Source of the DNA: Cellulophaga sp. BC115SP
GTDB lineage: Bacteria; Bacteroidota; Bacteroidia; Cytophagales; Spirosomataceae
Direction of reading: 5' to 3'
NCBI RefSeq assembly: GCF_009905545.1
Contig: NZ_JAAALB010000048.1
Span: 1-43,854, forward strand
DNA: 43,854 bases
Shown: piece after piece, positions 32,228-40,926 of the stretch
Numbering within the stretch: position 1 is the stretch's first letter
How the letters are laid out: each line of letters starts with the position of its first letter
Made by a program: the position numbers and the translations under genes
Notes under the pieces: model-generated
What the model saw: the letters and a program-made list of their open reading frames with translations, nothing else
The model's database searches: none
Told to the model about the DNA's origin: nothing

Positions 32228-33772
32228 TTAATATTTGGCTGGTTCGCCAGGTTTTGGAAGAGATTTTTTAATAAAAATTCTTAAATCTTCGTTCGATTTT
32301 TCAAGATCTTCCTTACGCAAATACATCATGTGACCCGATTTGTAGCCTTCCCAGAACAAGCGATCCTTGAATTTACCACTTGGATCCATTTGCCACATCG
32401 AGTACTTAGCATTAAAATAATCACAAGCTCCATCATAATAGCCCGATTGTACCAATACCTTTAAATAAGGGTTTGTTGCCATTGCTTTACGCAAATCATA
32501 GCCCGTATGGTCATTACTTCTGTCCCAAGGGTGAACAGGACCAAACATATTATATTTCAAATCGGTTTTGTACTTCAGTTCCTCTCTCAAATACATATTG
32601 ATAGGAGGGGTAAATGAGTGTAACCAAGAGTTGAGCTCCGCATTATAATCAACTTTTTCACCACCATCGCGGGCGTCTACACCCAAATAACGAGAGTCCA
32701 AACGACCAACAGTATAGCCTTTATCACGAAGAAGCTCTTTCCAGAATAAATCCAAGGAGATATCTAGGTTATTTTGAAGAATGACAGTTTCTTTCAACCC
32801 TGAATATCTCGCAAACTTTTTCGCTATCGCCTGACGCTTTTCTGGAGCGATAAATCCGCCTTGAGTAATAGCAGGCAATAATTCCTCCACCGTAAATTTT
32901 TCAACTTCTGGAAGCATATCTTCCAATTTTTTGTTTTGGAGACTTGGTTCTAAAACTTTGTGATGCCAAGCAGTTGCCGCAAAATAAGGGAGTTTTAAAC
33001 TAGTTTCCACTGGACCTTCACGTGTGATACCTAAGTCTGTTGGAGAAACCAAAATAACCCCATTCAAATACATCCACTGAGATTCTTGAAGGGCATTTGC
33101 CAAACCTGAAACACGTGTTGTACCATAACTTTCGCCAATTAAAAACTTGGGAGATGCCCAACGATTGTTGCGATTGACAAAAGTGCCAATCCATTCTGCT
33201 AAGTATTTAATATCTGCATTGATCCCAAAGAAATTTGATTTTGGAGCGTCTTTGTCAATGATTCTCGAAAAACCTGTATTGACAGGATCTACAAAAACGA
33301 TGTCAGCAACATCCAAAATAGAATAAGGATTGTCTTTGATGCCATACGGTTGAACAGGATAACCTTCATCATCAATCTTCAAGATACGAGGGCCTGTGTA
33401 AGCAATGTGCATCCAAACCGAAGCAGAGCCAGGGCCACCATTGAAAGAGATAATCAGAGGGCGAGTGGACTTATCTTTTACATCAGTTCTTTCATAATAA
33501 GTATAGAACAAAGACGCCTGAATTTTGGCATCATCATTCCATACAGGAATTGTACCCGCTAAAGCCTTGTAGGGCACTTTTTGACCTTTGATAGTTACTT
33601 CATTGGTAGTAACAACATACGAATCAGGATTGAGCGTGCGACTACCATTGTTGGGCTTGTCTTCTACCGTAGTAAAGAGAGGAGCATTTTCTTTCGGAGC
33701 AGGTTTTTGTTGAGCTTGGACAAAAAGGGATGTCCCCAAGCAAAAACTCAGGAGGTAAAGCGTTTTCTTCAT
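32228..33772 (-). CDS. S10 family serine carboxypeptidase-like protein, exported
   Basis: 514 residues with signal peptide MKKTLYLLSFCLGTSLFVQAQ. An alpha/beta-hydrolase fold of the S10 type shows FNGGPGSASVWMH (oxyanion hole), the nucleophile Ser215 in IGESYGTTR, a catalytic Asp region near SGYYDGACDYF, and His in YKSGHMMYLR. S10 enzymes remove C-terminal residues from peptides at acidic pH. Bacteroidota homologues are periplasmic and of unknown substrate. It is divergent from a small secreted protein across 307 bp. Confidence 0.9.
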   Translation of the reverse strand: MKKTLYLLSFCLGTSLFVQAQQKPAPKENAPLFTTVEDKPNNGSRTLNPDSYVVTTNEVTIKGQKVPYKALAGTIPVWNDDAKIQASLFYTYYERTDVKDKSTRPLIISFNGGPGSASVWMHIAYTGPRILKIDDEGYPVQPYGIKDNPYSILDVADIVFVDPVNTGFSRIIDKDAPKSNFFGINADIKYLAEWIGTFVNRNNRWASPKFLIGESYGTTRVSGLANALQESQWMYLNGVILVSPTDLGITREGPVETSLKLPYFAATAWHHKVLEPSLQNKKLEDMLPEVEKFTVEELLPAITQGGFIAPEKRQAIAKKFARYSGLKETVILQNNLDISLDLFWKELLRDKGYTVGRLDSRYLGVDARDGGEKVDYNAELNSWLHSFTPPINMYLREELKYKTDLKYNMFGPVHPWDRSNDHTGYDLRKAMATNPYLKVLVQSGYYDGACDYFNAKYSMWQMDPSGKFKDRLFWEGYKSGHMMYLRKEDLEKSNEDLRIFIKKSLPKPGEPAKY

Positions 33773-34079
33773 AAGGTTTGTTGAATGTGAAAAAATGGGT
33801 TTCTAACAAAAATACAAAAGATTAGCAGAATGACAAGTAGGATTTGTGTTTTGTAGGATATAGTCTTATTTGGGATAAGTATAGTTTGGTACAAGGATTA
33901 TTTTGAAATAGCCATTAACTAACTTCTCCTCAAGTAGCTAAACAAAAACTAATTTTTAAAGGTGTTTCATTTGAACATTAAACTTTTTTCACAAATTACT
34001 TTTCTTTAAAAATACGTATAAATTGCAAATCAGGCTTGCAAAGGTTAGGCTCTATTTTCCACTCTTTTCAAAAATATGT
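33773..34079. other. Divergent intergenic region
   Basis: 307 AT-rich bp between the S10 peptidase and the small exported protein. I see no repeat, hairpin or confident promoter pair here. Confidence 0.5.
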
Positions 34080-34532
34080 ATGAAAAACAAAAATCAATTA
34101 CTTGTATCTCTTTTAGTTATGCTTGTCTCGGCGTTTGGAGCGATTGCCCAAACCCAAAAGGTTCCTTACCGAATAGGGGATAATTATTTTATTAATAATA
34201 CGGTTAAAGAAGAAAAATTGACCAATCCCATTATTACGGATGCTTTAAAGTTTTCAGAAATATTTGGGATGGCAACTGTTATGGGTTCCAAAGGAGCTCC
34301 AACGCCAATAAATTTTAAGAAAGAATTCGTTATTGCTATTTTTCAAGAAGCATCCGATATTGACTTGAGTTATAAAGCAGTGAGTTTATTGCAAACAGCA
34401 CCTAAAAAGTTACAGTTAACCTATGAAGAAAAATGGGGTAAAAAACTCAGTTTTACGATGCGACCATTTTTGTTGCTCATAGTCGATAAAAAACATTTGG
34501 GAGATTTGAAGCTGAAAGTAATAAAGAAGTAA
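34080..34532 (+). CDS. Small exported protein of unknown function
   Basis: 150 residues from ATG 34080, beginning with signal peptide MKNKNQLLVSLLVMLVSAFGAIAQ. An in-frame TTG at 34023 would add 19 residues ahead of the signal and is unlikely. The mature part, rich in Lys, contains YRIGDNYFINNTV and ends DKKHLGDLKLKVIKK. No family is recognised; the fold may be a small beta domain. It stands alone upstream of fixH but is separated from it by 124 bp with a -7-like box. Confidence 0.65.
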   Translation: MKNKNQLLVSLLVMLVSAFGAIAQTQKVPYRIGDNYFINNTVKEEKLTNPIITDALKFSEIFGMATVMGSKGAPTPINFKKEFVIAIFQEASDIDLSYKAVSLLQTAPKKLQLTYEEKWGKKLSFTMRPFLLLIVDKKHLGDLKLKVIKK

Positions 34533-34594
34533 GATTAGCGGAAAACTCATTTCAAAAGCTAACATTTGTCATTATTTATAGGTACTTCGAGGGG

Positions 34595-34602
34595 TAATTT
34601 TG
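34595..34602 (+). promoter_or_regulatory. -7-like box upstream of fixH
   Basis: TAATTTTG matches TAnnTTTG, 54 bp before the fixH start. No -33 element at the right distance is visible. Confidence 0.35.
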
Positions 34603-34656
34603 AGCCAAAAGGATCAAGATTGCCCTTTTTGATTTTCTGATATAAACTCACGAGTT

Positions 34657-35106
34657 ATGACACGTTCTAATACATTTAACTGGGGTGGCGCAATTGTACT
34701 GTCCTTTGTAGTTTTTGCTGGATTTATAGGCACAATGGTTTACCGAATGATTTCACAAAGAGTTGACCTTGTGGCAGATAATTATTATCAACAAGAAGAA
34801 GTATATCAAAAACAGATAGAAAGAATACAACATACTTCACTTTTAAAGCAGAAATCGTCAATGACTTATTCAATTCCAGATCAAATCATTCGAATCGCCT
34901 TGCCAACTTCGGTCAAAAAAGGGGAGGTGACTTTTTTCAGACCATCTGATAAAAATCTCGATTTTTCGGTGCCTGTATTGGCACAAAGTAATTCGTTGGT
35001 GACCATTCCTACAACGAATCTTAAAAAAGGACTTTGGAAAATCCAAACGACATGGACGGATGGTCGTGAGGAGTATTATTTAGAAGATGAAGTAGTGATA
35101 AAGTAA
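34657..35106 (+). CDS. FixH family protein
   Basis: 149 residues with one N-terminal membrane helix (about 9-29; WGGAIVLSFVVFAGFIGTMVYRM) and a periplasmic domain starting VDLVADNYYQQEEVYQKQIER. The DNYYQQE segment is the FixH hallmark. FixH (CcoH) helps assemble cbb3 cytochrome oxidase, probably through the copper or membrane insertion steps. The usual partners ccoN, ccoO, ccoP and ccoG are not in the window upstream; only a SafE-like gene follows, after 252 bp. Its oxidase genes may lie elsewhere. Confidence 0.85.
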   Translation: MTRSNTFNWGGAIVLSFVVFAGFIGTMVYRMISQRVDLVADNYYQQEEVYQKQIERIQHTSLLKQKSSMTYSIPDQIIRIALPTSVKKGEVTFFRPSDKNLDFSVPVLAQSNSLVTIPTTNLKKGLWKIQTTWTDGREEYYLEDEVVIK

Positions 35107-35140
35107 GTACATGGTGGTTACTTATGGGAGCTTGATTGGA

Positions 35141-35162
35141 CAACCTATTTTAGACAAGGACA
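35141..35162 (-). repeat. 22-bp IS-end-like repeat, copy 1
   Basis: CAACCTATTTTAG-A-CAAGGACA. The inverted copy at 43778-43799 differs at one base. Read on the minus strand it begins TGTCCTTG, like the tip of an insertion sequence. No transposase is nearby. Confidence 0.5.
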
Positions 35163-35199
35163 ATTCACCTGTCAGAACTAGGACTATCCGATTGATTTC

Positions 35200-35335
35200 T
35201 AACTATTTCAGATTTGGGATTTCTGAAATAAAGTAAAACACCTTTGTTTTTATGAAATACAAAAGATTACACTTCCGAAATCCAACATCCGATATCTGAA
35301 ATAAACAGTTTTTATAATCCTCAGTACAGTACTAT
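35200..35335 (+). repeat. Interspersed repeat, copy C
   Basis: Reads GATTTGGGATTTCTGA, AATAAAGTAAAA, an AT-rich centre, GATTACACTTCCGAAATCC, AACATCCGATATC, GAAATAAACAGTTTT and AATCCTCAGTAC. It aligns with copy B reversed and with copy A in its right half, and lies between fixH and the SafE-like gene. Confidence 0.8.
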
Positions 35336-35358
35336 TTCATAATTCATCATTCACACGT

Positions 35359-36081
35359 ATGTTGTCATCAACCTTATTTTCGGTCGCATTAATTACAGGC
35401 TTTGTGGGAAGTTTGCATTGTGTAGGTATGTGCGGACCAATAGCAGTTGCCTTACCAATAGGAGGAATGAGTCCGCCTAAGGCATTAATGGCACGAATGA
35501 GTTATCATGTTGGACGACTATCTGCCTATATGAGTTTGGGATACGTTTTTGGATATTTTGGTTGGGGCGTTCGTTGGGCAGGTATGCAACAGTGGCTATC
35601 CATAGCGATAGGTTTATTGATGTTGACCTTAGTGTTTTTTCAACATAATTTGGGTATATCTGCGATGCAGGGCTTGTGGGGAAGATTGAAAAAAGTAGCA
35701 TCAAAAGTAATTCAGCAGAAATCGTTGGTAGGTTTTGGAACGCTAGGTTTGCTAAACGGCTATCTGCCTTGTGGAATTTTGTATATTGCTTTGGCTGGCG
35801 CTGCTGCAACATCTACGCCAATTCAAGGTAGCATTTATATGTTGATGTACGGACTAGGCACAGTTCCCGCGCTACTTTTAGTAAGTTATTTACCACATTT
35901 GTTAAAAGGAACTTTTCGGTTGAAGTTTCAGAAAATTGTTCCCATTTATACTTTTGTGCTTGCCGTATTTTTTGTGGTAAGAGGCTTAAATTTGGGGATT
36001 CCGTATCTGAGTCCGCATTTTGATAAAAATCCAGAATCCAAAGAAATACCTATTTGCCATGGGCAAAGTATGAATAAGTAG
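35359..36081 (+). CDS. Sulfite exporter TauE/SafE-like (UreH-type) membrane protein
   Basis: 240 residues with six or so membrane helices and the conserved LHCVGMCGPIAVALP near residues 20-34, followed by GLLNGYLPCGILYIALAGA in the middle. The two CxxC-like or CG motifs in the membrane resemble the UreH/CcdA-like transporters found beside cbb3 oxidase assembly genes in many bacteria, where a role in copper delivery is proposed. It lies downstream of fixH, which supports this. The classic sulfite export function is not implied by the name. Confidence 0.82.
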   Translation: MLSSTLFSVALITGFVGSLHCVGMCGPIAVALPIGGMSPPKALMARMSYHVGRLSAYMSLGYVFGYFGWGVRWAGMQQWLSIAIGLLMLTLVFFQHNLGISAMQGLWGRLKKVASKVIQQKSLVGFGTLGLLNGYLPCGILYIALAGAAATSTPIQGSIYMLMYGLGTVPALLLVSYLPHLLKGTFRLKFQKIVPIYTFVLAVFFVVRGLNLGIPYLSPHFDKNPESKEIPICHGQSMNK

Positions 36082-36085
36082 TAAA

Positions 36086-36134
36086 GAGATTTAGTGCCAT
36101 ACAAACCTTTAGGGTAATACAACCACTAAATCTC
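36086..36134. terminator. Hairpin after the SafE-like gene
   Basis: Perfect 11-bp arms GAGATTTAGTG and CACTAAATCTC enclose 27 bases. It lies between the convergent SafE-like and PatB-like genes; no clear T-run follows. Confidence 0.5.
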
Positions 36135-36167
36135 AACTATTTTAGAAAAATGACGGAATAAGCTCTT

Positions 36168-36190
36168 GTTTCCGCAATCCCAAATCCACT
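36168..36190. repeat. Possible degenerate copy D of the interspersed repeat
   Basis: TTTCCGCAATCCCAAATCC matches part of copy B on the plus strand with a gap. Short and degenerate, so only tentative. Confidence 0.3.
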
Positions 36191-36199
36191 ATCGTTTGG

Positions 36200-37345
36200 C
36201 TACATTTCAGCAGCAAACGCTTCTTGAATTCGCTTGATACCTTCTTCTAAGGTCGCTCTTGTGCAACCAAAGTTTACTCTAAAGAATCCTTGACCCTTAA
36301 AAACAGGTCCATCTACTACACGGATACCATGTTTGAGTAAATGCTCGGCTAAGTTTTCAATGCCCGTTTCTCTAGCGTCTACCCAAGCCAAGTAAGTGGC
36401 TTCTAATTTATTCATTTTTAAGCCCGGAATGGCATTCATGGCGGTGTGCAATATATCGTGATTGGTTTTTAGATACTTGACAAGTTCTTTACGCCATGGT
36501 TCACAATCTTTATAAGCAGCATACGCCGCACGGATACCAAAGCGATTGAGTTCAGGAAAAACACCCGCTTTAGCAAAAATAAATTTATCTCTTAGTTCTT
36601 TATTAGGAATTATCGCTACCGAACAACCCAAGCCCGCAATATTGAAGGTTTTACTTGGTGCCATCAACGTAATCGTCATTTGTGCAGCCTCAGGACTTAA
36701 ACTTGCTGTGGGCGTATGACGAAGATTTTCCTCCAAAATTAAGTCACAGTGAATTTCATCAGAACAAATGACCACGTTATGTCTTTGGCAAATTTCTACT
36801 AGTTTGGTAAGTTCTGTTGGTGTAAATACCGTTCCTCCAGGATTATAAGGATTACACAGCATGAATACTTTTGTTCTTGGAGTCATCGCTTTTTCGATAG
36901 CTTCAAAATCCATCACCCAGCGCTCACCTTCAAGAAGTAAAGGAACTGTTACTAGCTGTCTATCTGCCCAATTTGGTGCCAAATGAAAAGGACCATATAC
37001 TGGAATCGTTGTCATGACTTCATCGCCCGACTGACCAACAGCTTTATAGCTTGTTGTAATACCTGGTACTAAGCCCGGAATCCACACTTGCCATTCTTCT
37101 TGAATCTCCCAATCGTAGAGGTCTTTCATACGTTGAGTAAACAAGGTTTTTAATTCTTTTGGCACAAAAGAATAACCCATTACTGCGTGTTCTGCCACCT
37201 CAAGCATAGCCTTAATGATAGGCTCTGGACAACGGAAGTCCATGTCTGCCACAGGCATAGGAATCACATTTTCGGGGTCGTTATTAAAATCCCATTTGGT
37301 AGAATCAGTATTGTGTCTGTTGATGGTTTCGTCGAAATTAAACAT
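36200..37345 (-). CDS. PatB/MalY-type PLP-dependent C-S lyase (aminotransferase class I/II fold)
   Basis: 381 residues. The MalY/PatB subfamily signature appears early (PVADMDFRCPEPI), with NPYNPGG, ICSDEIHCDLI and the PLP-binding Lys in MAPSKTFNIAGLG. These enzymes cleave cystathionine or cysteine S-conjugates to pyruvate, ammonia and a thiol. Length fits the family. It is on the same strand as the MFS gene upstream, across 222 bp that hold a repeat, so co-transcription is doubtful. A transaminase is less likely given the early motif. Confidence 0.9.
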   Translation of the reverse strand: MFNFDETINRHNTDSTKWDFNNDPENVIPMPVADMDFRCPEPIIKAMLEVAEHAVMGYSFVPKELKTLFTQRMKDLYDWEIQEEWQVWIPGLVPGITTSYKAVGQSGDEVMTTIPVYGPFHLAPNWADRQLVTVPLLLEGERWVMDFEAIEKAMTPRTKVFMLCNPYNPGGTVFTPTELTKLVEICQRHNVVICSDEIHCDLILEENLRHTPTASLSPEAAQMTITLMAPSKTFNIAGLGCSVAIIPNKELRDKFIFAKAGVFPELNRFGIRAAYAAYKDCEPWRKELVKYLKTNHDILHTAMNAIPGLKMNKLEATYLAWVDARETGIENLAEHLLKHGIRVVDGPVFKGQGFFRVNFGCTRATLEEGIKRIQEAFAAEM

Positions 37346-37396
37346 GATAGTCTTTGGATTGTTAAGGTAATGGGCAAAATTAAAATAATTTTACCC

Positions 37397-37488
37397 GCTT
37401 TAAGCTCTGGGCTATATGCGGTAGGCTAAAAGTTAAAAAGTATTTCTCAAGAAGTAATTAAGACTTTTTTGCCTAATGCCTAAAGCTT
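37397..37488. repeat. Large imperfect palindrome, relative of 11966-12002
   Basis: Arms AAGCTCTGGGC (37402-37412) and GCCTAAAGCTT (37478-37488) match at 9 of 11 positions. Inner parts GTAGGC and GCCTAA pair too. The left arm aligns with the repeat at 11966. Confidence 0.45.
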
Positions 37489-37567
37489 ATACCTTCAGTT
37501 TTAAATGAGTAACAAAGATATAAAACTGGTTTAGACTATCTTGATTTTATTTTGAAAACACTTTAAT

Positions 37568-38827
37568 CTAAGCTTGGGAAGGTGATTGTTTTTTAGCAGA
37601 AAATAAAAAAGATAGCAATGTGGCAAAACCCATAATACAAGTGATAATTAAGAAAGCTAACTGATAGGAGTGAGTTTTATCGAAGATAAATCCTGTAAAA
37701 ATTGGTCCACAAAATGCCCCCGCAGATTCAAACATATTGATGGTTCCATTGATTTTTCCAGCCGATTTTAGACCAAATGTTCGAATAGTTAGCACATTAT
37801 ACATGGAATAGATACCACCCCAACTCAAAGCCATTCCTGCCGTAGCCCAGTAAACAAGGTCTTTTTCCATAGTGGTAAAACCTAGCACCGAAATCGTCAT
37901 GAGCATACAGCAAAGGGTAAATACCCGATAAGTATTAAAATAATCAGATACAGAAGTGATGAGCAATTTTCCTCCAAAAGCTACTCCAAAATATAAAGTT
38001 AGCGCAAAGGTGGCATCTTTGGCCGTAAAGCCTAAGTCGGTAATGTGTAAAAACAAATTGGCGACCACTCCCAATAAGCCGTAAAAAGTGAGAAAACCAC
38101 AAAGACATATCAACCAAAAAGTAGGTGTTTGTAAGGCTTGTTCAAAGCTTAACCCTTCGGCTAAGGGTTCTGATAAATTTCCTCCAACTGAGTCAGACGC
38201 GTCTTCACTACCAAATGCTTTAAGATTGAGTTCGGAAGGGGAACTTTTGATAAATAGAAAAATAAAAGCAAACAAAATAAGAGGAAAAATAGCCAAATGT
38301 TGAAAGGTGCTTCGCCAGCCCCATAGCTCTAACCAATGATGGATGAGATTGGGAAATACAAAACTACCTAGACTTGTTCCAGCCAAAGTAATGCCCAGAG
38401 CCAAGCCCTTATGTTTGTGGAACCAGCTAGATACCAGAATGATAGCCGAAACAGACCCTGAAAGTGTGTAAGCTACACCAAATAAAAAGTGAATAAAGTA
38501 GGCTTCGAATTTGGTGTGAATCAAGCTGTAAGAGTAAAGGGCAACACTTAAAACTAAGCTCCCAACTAAGAGTAATCTTCTAACTCGAAATTTATCTATC
38601 AATAATCCTGAAAAAAAAATCAAAACAAAAGCTGTGGCATTGGGTATCGAATCTCTCAATTTTAGCTCCGAACGTGTCCATTGAAATTCATCCAACAACA
38701 CTCTATCGAATACTGAAATGGTAGTTGATGTAAGACCATTGATTACTACCAAAATCAGCAAACCTGCAAAACAAATGAGGAAAGGGTAATATCGTTGAAT
38801 CCACCAATGCTGTAAAAGATGTTTCAT
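37568..38827 (-). CDS. MFS transporter, monocarboxylate/oxalate-formate-like
   Basis: 419 residues with 12 predicted membrane helices and a cytoplasmic loop between helices 6 and 7 (about 200-225, GSEDASDSVGGN). The first half has the AYTLSGSVSAIILVSSWFHKHKGLALGITLAGTSLGSFVFP segment, typical of OFA/monocarboxylate-type MFS carriers. I chose ATG 38827; a GTG two codons upstream is the alternative. The substrate is not readable. No linked metabolic gene is seen except the C-S lyase downstream. Confidence 0.87.
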   Translation of the reverse strand: MKHLLQHWWIQRYYPFLICFAGLLILVVINGLTSTTISVFDRVLLDEFQWTRSELKLRDSIPNATAFVLIFFSGLLIDKFRVRRLLLVGSLVLSVALYSYSLIHTKFEAYFIHFLFGVAYTLSGSVSAIILVSSWFHKHKGLALGITLAGTSLGSFVFPNLIHHWLELWGWRSTFQHLAIFPLILFAFIFLFIKSSPSELNLKAFGSEDASDSVGGNLSEPLAEGLSFEQALQTPTFWLICLCGFLTFYGLLGVVANLFLHITDLGFTAKDATFALTLYFGVAFGGKLLITSVSDYFNTYRVFTLCCMLMTISVLGFTTMEKDLVYWATAGMALSWGGIYSMYNVLTIRTFGLKSAGKINGTINMFESAGAFCGPIFTGFIFDKTHSYQLAFLIITCIMGFATLLSFLFSAKKQSPSQA

Positions 38828-39166
38828 AGGCACAAATTGAGCATGTTGAAATTTATTGTATATACATTAAATACAAAAAATGGTATCGTCAAGTTCCTTA
38901 AATGCCGATTGCTCGATTTATTTAATACAGAACTCACAAAATCTTGAGAATCGGATATATTTTCTTAGTTTTGCATAAAACTACCCTACTTATTTTGGGC
39001 ACTTCTAGCTGTTTGTTACCATCAAAATACAAACACCGTGTTCGTATTAGTTTGGGAGCTGTTTGCTACGTTTGATAAAATACTTCTCTCGACCTTAGGA
39101 ATTTGATATCTGACTTGACTAAGCCGTTTTAAGTAGTGCATCACAGACTCCATTAAGTACTAGTTT
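38828..39166. other. Divergent intergenic region with long subtilase leader
   Basis: 339 bp. It contains the strong plus-strand promoter at 38944-38973, a direct repeat AGCTGTTTG[TC]TAC at 39007-39019 and 39057-39069, and a second -7-like box TACGTTTG at 39067-39074. No gene is seen. Confidence 0.55.
38944..38973 (+). promoter_or_regulatory. Bacteroidota promoter upstream of the subtilase
   Basis: TTG (38944-38946), exactly 19 spacer bases, then TAGTTTTG (38966-38973). This is the consensus arrangement. The start codon is 193 bp downstream, which gives a long leader. Confidence 0.65.
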
Positions 39167-40789
39167 ATGATTAAATCTAAGATTGCCTTAACTGCTGCTA
39201 TTTTCTTCTCAATAATTGGTTCTGCATCTGCGCAGTACCTTGATAATTCTTTCAATAAAGCTCCCGATAATTGGTTTAATTTGGATTTTCAGCAAGATGG
39301 TGTGCTAGGAATAAGTACAGAACGTGCCTATCGTGAAATTCTTAATAAAAAGAAATCCAAAACTGTAATAGTCGCTATTATCGATTCTGGGGTAGACACT
39401 AATCATGAAGATTTGAAGGATAATATTTGGGTGAACCCCAATGAAATTCCCAATAATGGAATTGACGATGATCAAAATGGATTTGTAGATGATATTAATG
39501 GATGGGACTTTTTAGGGAATACAAAAGGTCAAGACCTTGAACGTGAAAATATGGAGCTCACGCGTGAGTATGTCCGCTTGAAAGCCAAATATGGTAGTTT
39601 TCGGGATAGAGATATTACTGGGCTTTCGTCCAAACAAAAGTCAGAGTATGATATTTACAAAAAAGTAAAAGCTAAATACGATGATAAAATCAAAGAGCTT
39701 AATGAGCAAGGGGCATTTGTCATAAAACTCTACAATAAGTTTGTAGAGGCAAAAAAAATCATCTTAGATTATACTGCTTCAGACCAAGTAGGAAATGCTG
39801 AATTAACCAGAATTGGCGTTACAGCTCCAGAGGAGGTTAAAGCTGCCAAACGAATGTACGAAGTGCTAGCCAAAGTAGGGCAGGACGAGGTATCGCTCAA
39901 AGAAGGATTTGATTATTATGATGCCCAAATGAAGTTTGGTATCAATATGAATTACAATGCGCGTCAAGAAATTATAGGTGATGATGTAAACAATATCGCT
40001 GATAGAAACTACGGAAACAACGAAGTAAAAGGACCTGATGCGCGGCATGGTACACACGTGGCAGGAATTATCGCCGCCAACCGACGTAATTCTTTGGGTA
40101 TATTGGGCGTTGCTAACGACGTAAGATTGATGATTTTGCGTGCTATACCCGAAGGGGATGAGCGTGATAAAGATGTTGCCAATGCCATTCGTTATGCCGT
40201 GGATAATGGTGCCAAAATTATAAATATGAGTTTTGGAAAACCATTTTCTCCTCAAAAATCGGCTGTAGACGAGGCTGTTCGCTATGCAGAATCAAAAGAT
40301 GTTTTATTGATCCATGCGGCAGGAAACGAAAATGAAAATATAGATATAAATGATAATTTTCCTTCAAAAAGATATTTGGATGGAAAAATTGCAGAAAATT
40401 GGATTGAAGTAGGAGCAACCAGCTGGCTTCAGCCACCAAGTGCCATTGCTGAGTTTTCGAATTATGGAGGAAAAACGGTAGATGTTTTTGCCCCTGGTGT
40501 TGATTTAAAATCAACAGTGGTAGGTTCAAAATATGAGGATTTGAGTGGCACAAGTATGGCCGCACCAGTAGTAACAGGCTTGGCAGCCATCATCAAGAGT
40601 TATTATCCTGAACTTTCTTCCAAGCAAATCAAGAAAGTGATTTTACAATCAGCGACAAAAATGCCTCATACCAAAGTAATGCAACCAGGTACTGGCGATT
40701 TGGTTGAGTTTAGTAAACTATCTATTACTGGTGGCGTTGTAAATGCCTATAATGCGATTCGTTTGTTGGAAGACGGACATCAGCCTTAG
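39167..40789 (+). CDS. S8 family subtilisin-like protease, exported
   Basis: 540 residues with signal peptide MIKSKIALTAAIFFSIIGSASAQ. The catalytic triad is complete: Asp73 in VIVAIIDSGVDTNHEDL, His294 in ARHGTHVAGIIAA and Ser463 in LSGTSMAAPVVTGLAA; IHAAGNENEN carries the oxyanion Asn. Between Asp and His lie 221 residues, compared with about 32 in plain subtilisin, so an insert of about 180 mostly helical, charged residues is present (REYVRLKAKYGSFRDRDITG and on). No propeptide or sorting domain is obvious. It is divergent from the MFS gene. Confidence 0.93.
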   Translation: MIKSKIALTAAIFFSIIGSASAQYLDNSFNKAPDNWFNLDFQQDGVLGISTERAYREILNKKKSKTVIVAIIDSGVDTNHEDLKDNIWVNPNEIPNNGIDDDQNGFVDDINGWDFLGNTKGQDLERENMELTREYVRLKAKYGSFRDRDITGLSSKQKSEYDIYKKVKAKYDDKIKELNEQGAFVIKLYNKFVEAKKIILDYTASDQVGNAELTRIGVTAPEEVKAAKRMYEVLAKVGQDEVSLKEGFDYYDAQMKFGINMNYNARQEIIGDDVNNIADRNYGNNEVKGPDARHGTHVAGIIAANRRNSLGILGVANDVRLMILRAIPEGDERDKDVANAIRYAVDNGAKIINMSFGKPFSPQKSAVDEAVRYAESKDVLLIHAAGNENENIDINDNFPSKRYLDGKIAENWIEVGATSWLQPPSAIAEFSNYGGKTVDVFAPGVDLKSTVVGSKYEDLSGTSMAAPVVTGLAAIIKSYYPELSSKQIKKVILQSATKMPHTKVMQPGTGDLVEFSKLSITGGVVNAYNAIRLLEDGHQP

Positions 40790-40926
40790 AAAGAGATTCT
40801 GCTAAATCGCACGATTTTTGAGGGATAAAAGCGTAATCATTGGAATTTTTTCGAATAATCTCGTAAATTTCCATCAAAAGTATTCATCTAAAGGAAACGG
40901 CTTATTCGTGCAGAAAGGAAAAAATC

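Noticed and set aside
32080-32271. Small plus-strand reading frame between nitroreductase and S10 peptidase
   Set aside because: It begins in the terminator palindrome and runs through inverted repeats into the opposite gene; not a plausible protein.
40218-40565. Antisense reading frame inside the subtilase gene
   Set aside because: It mirrors the coding frame of a clear S8 protease and has no protein-like pattern of its own.
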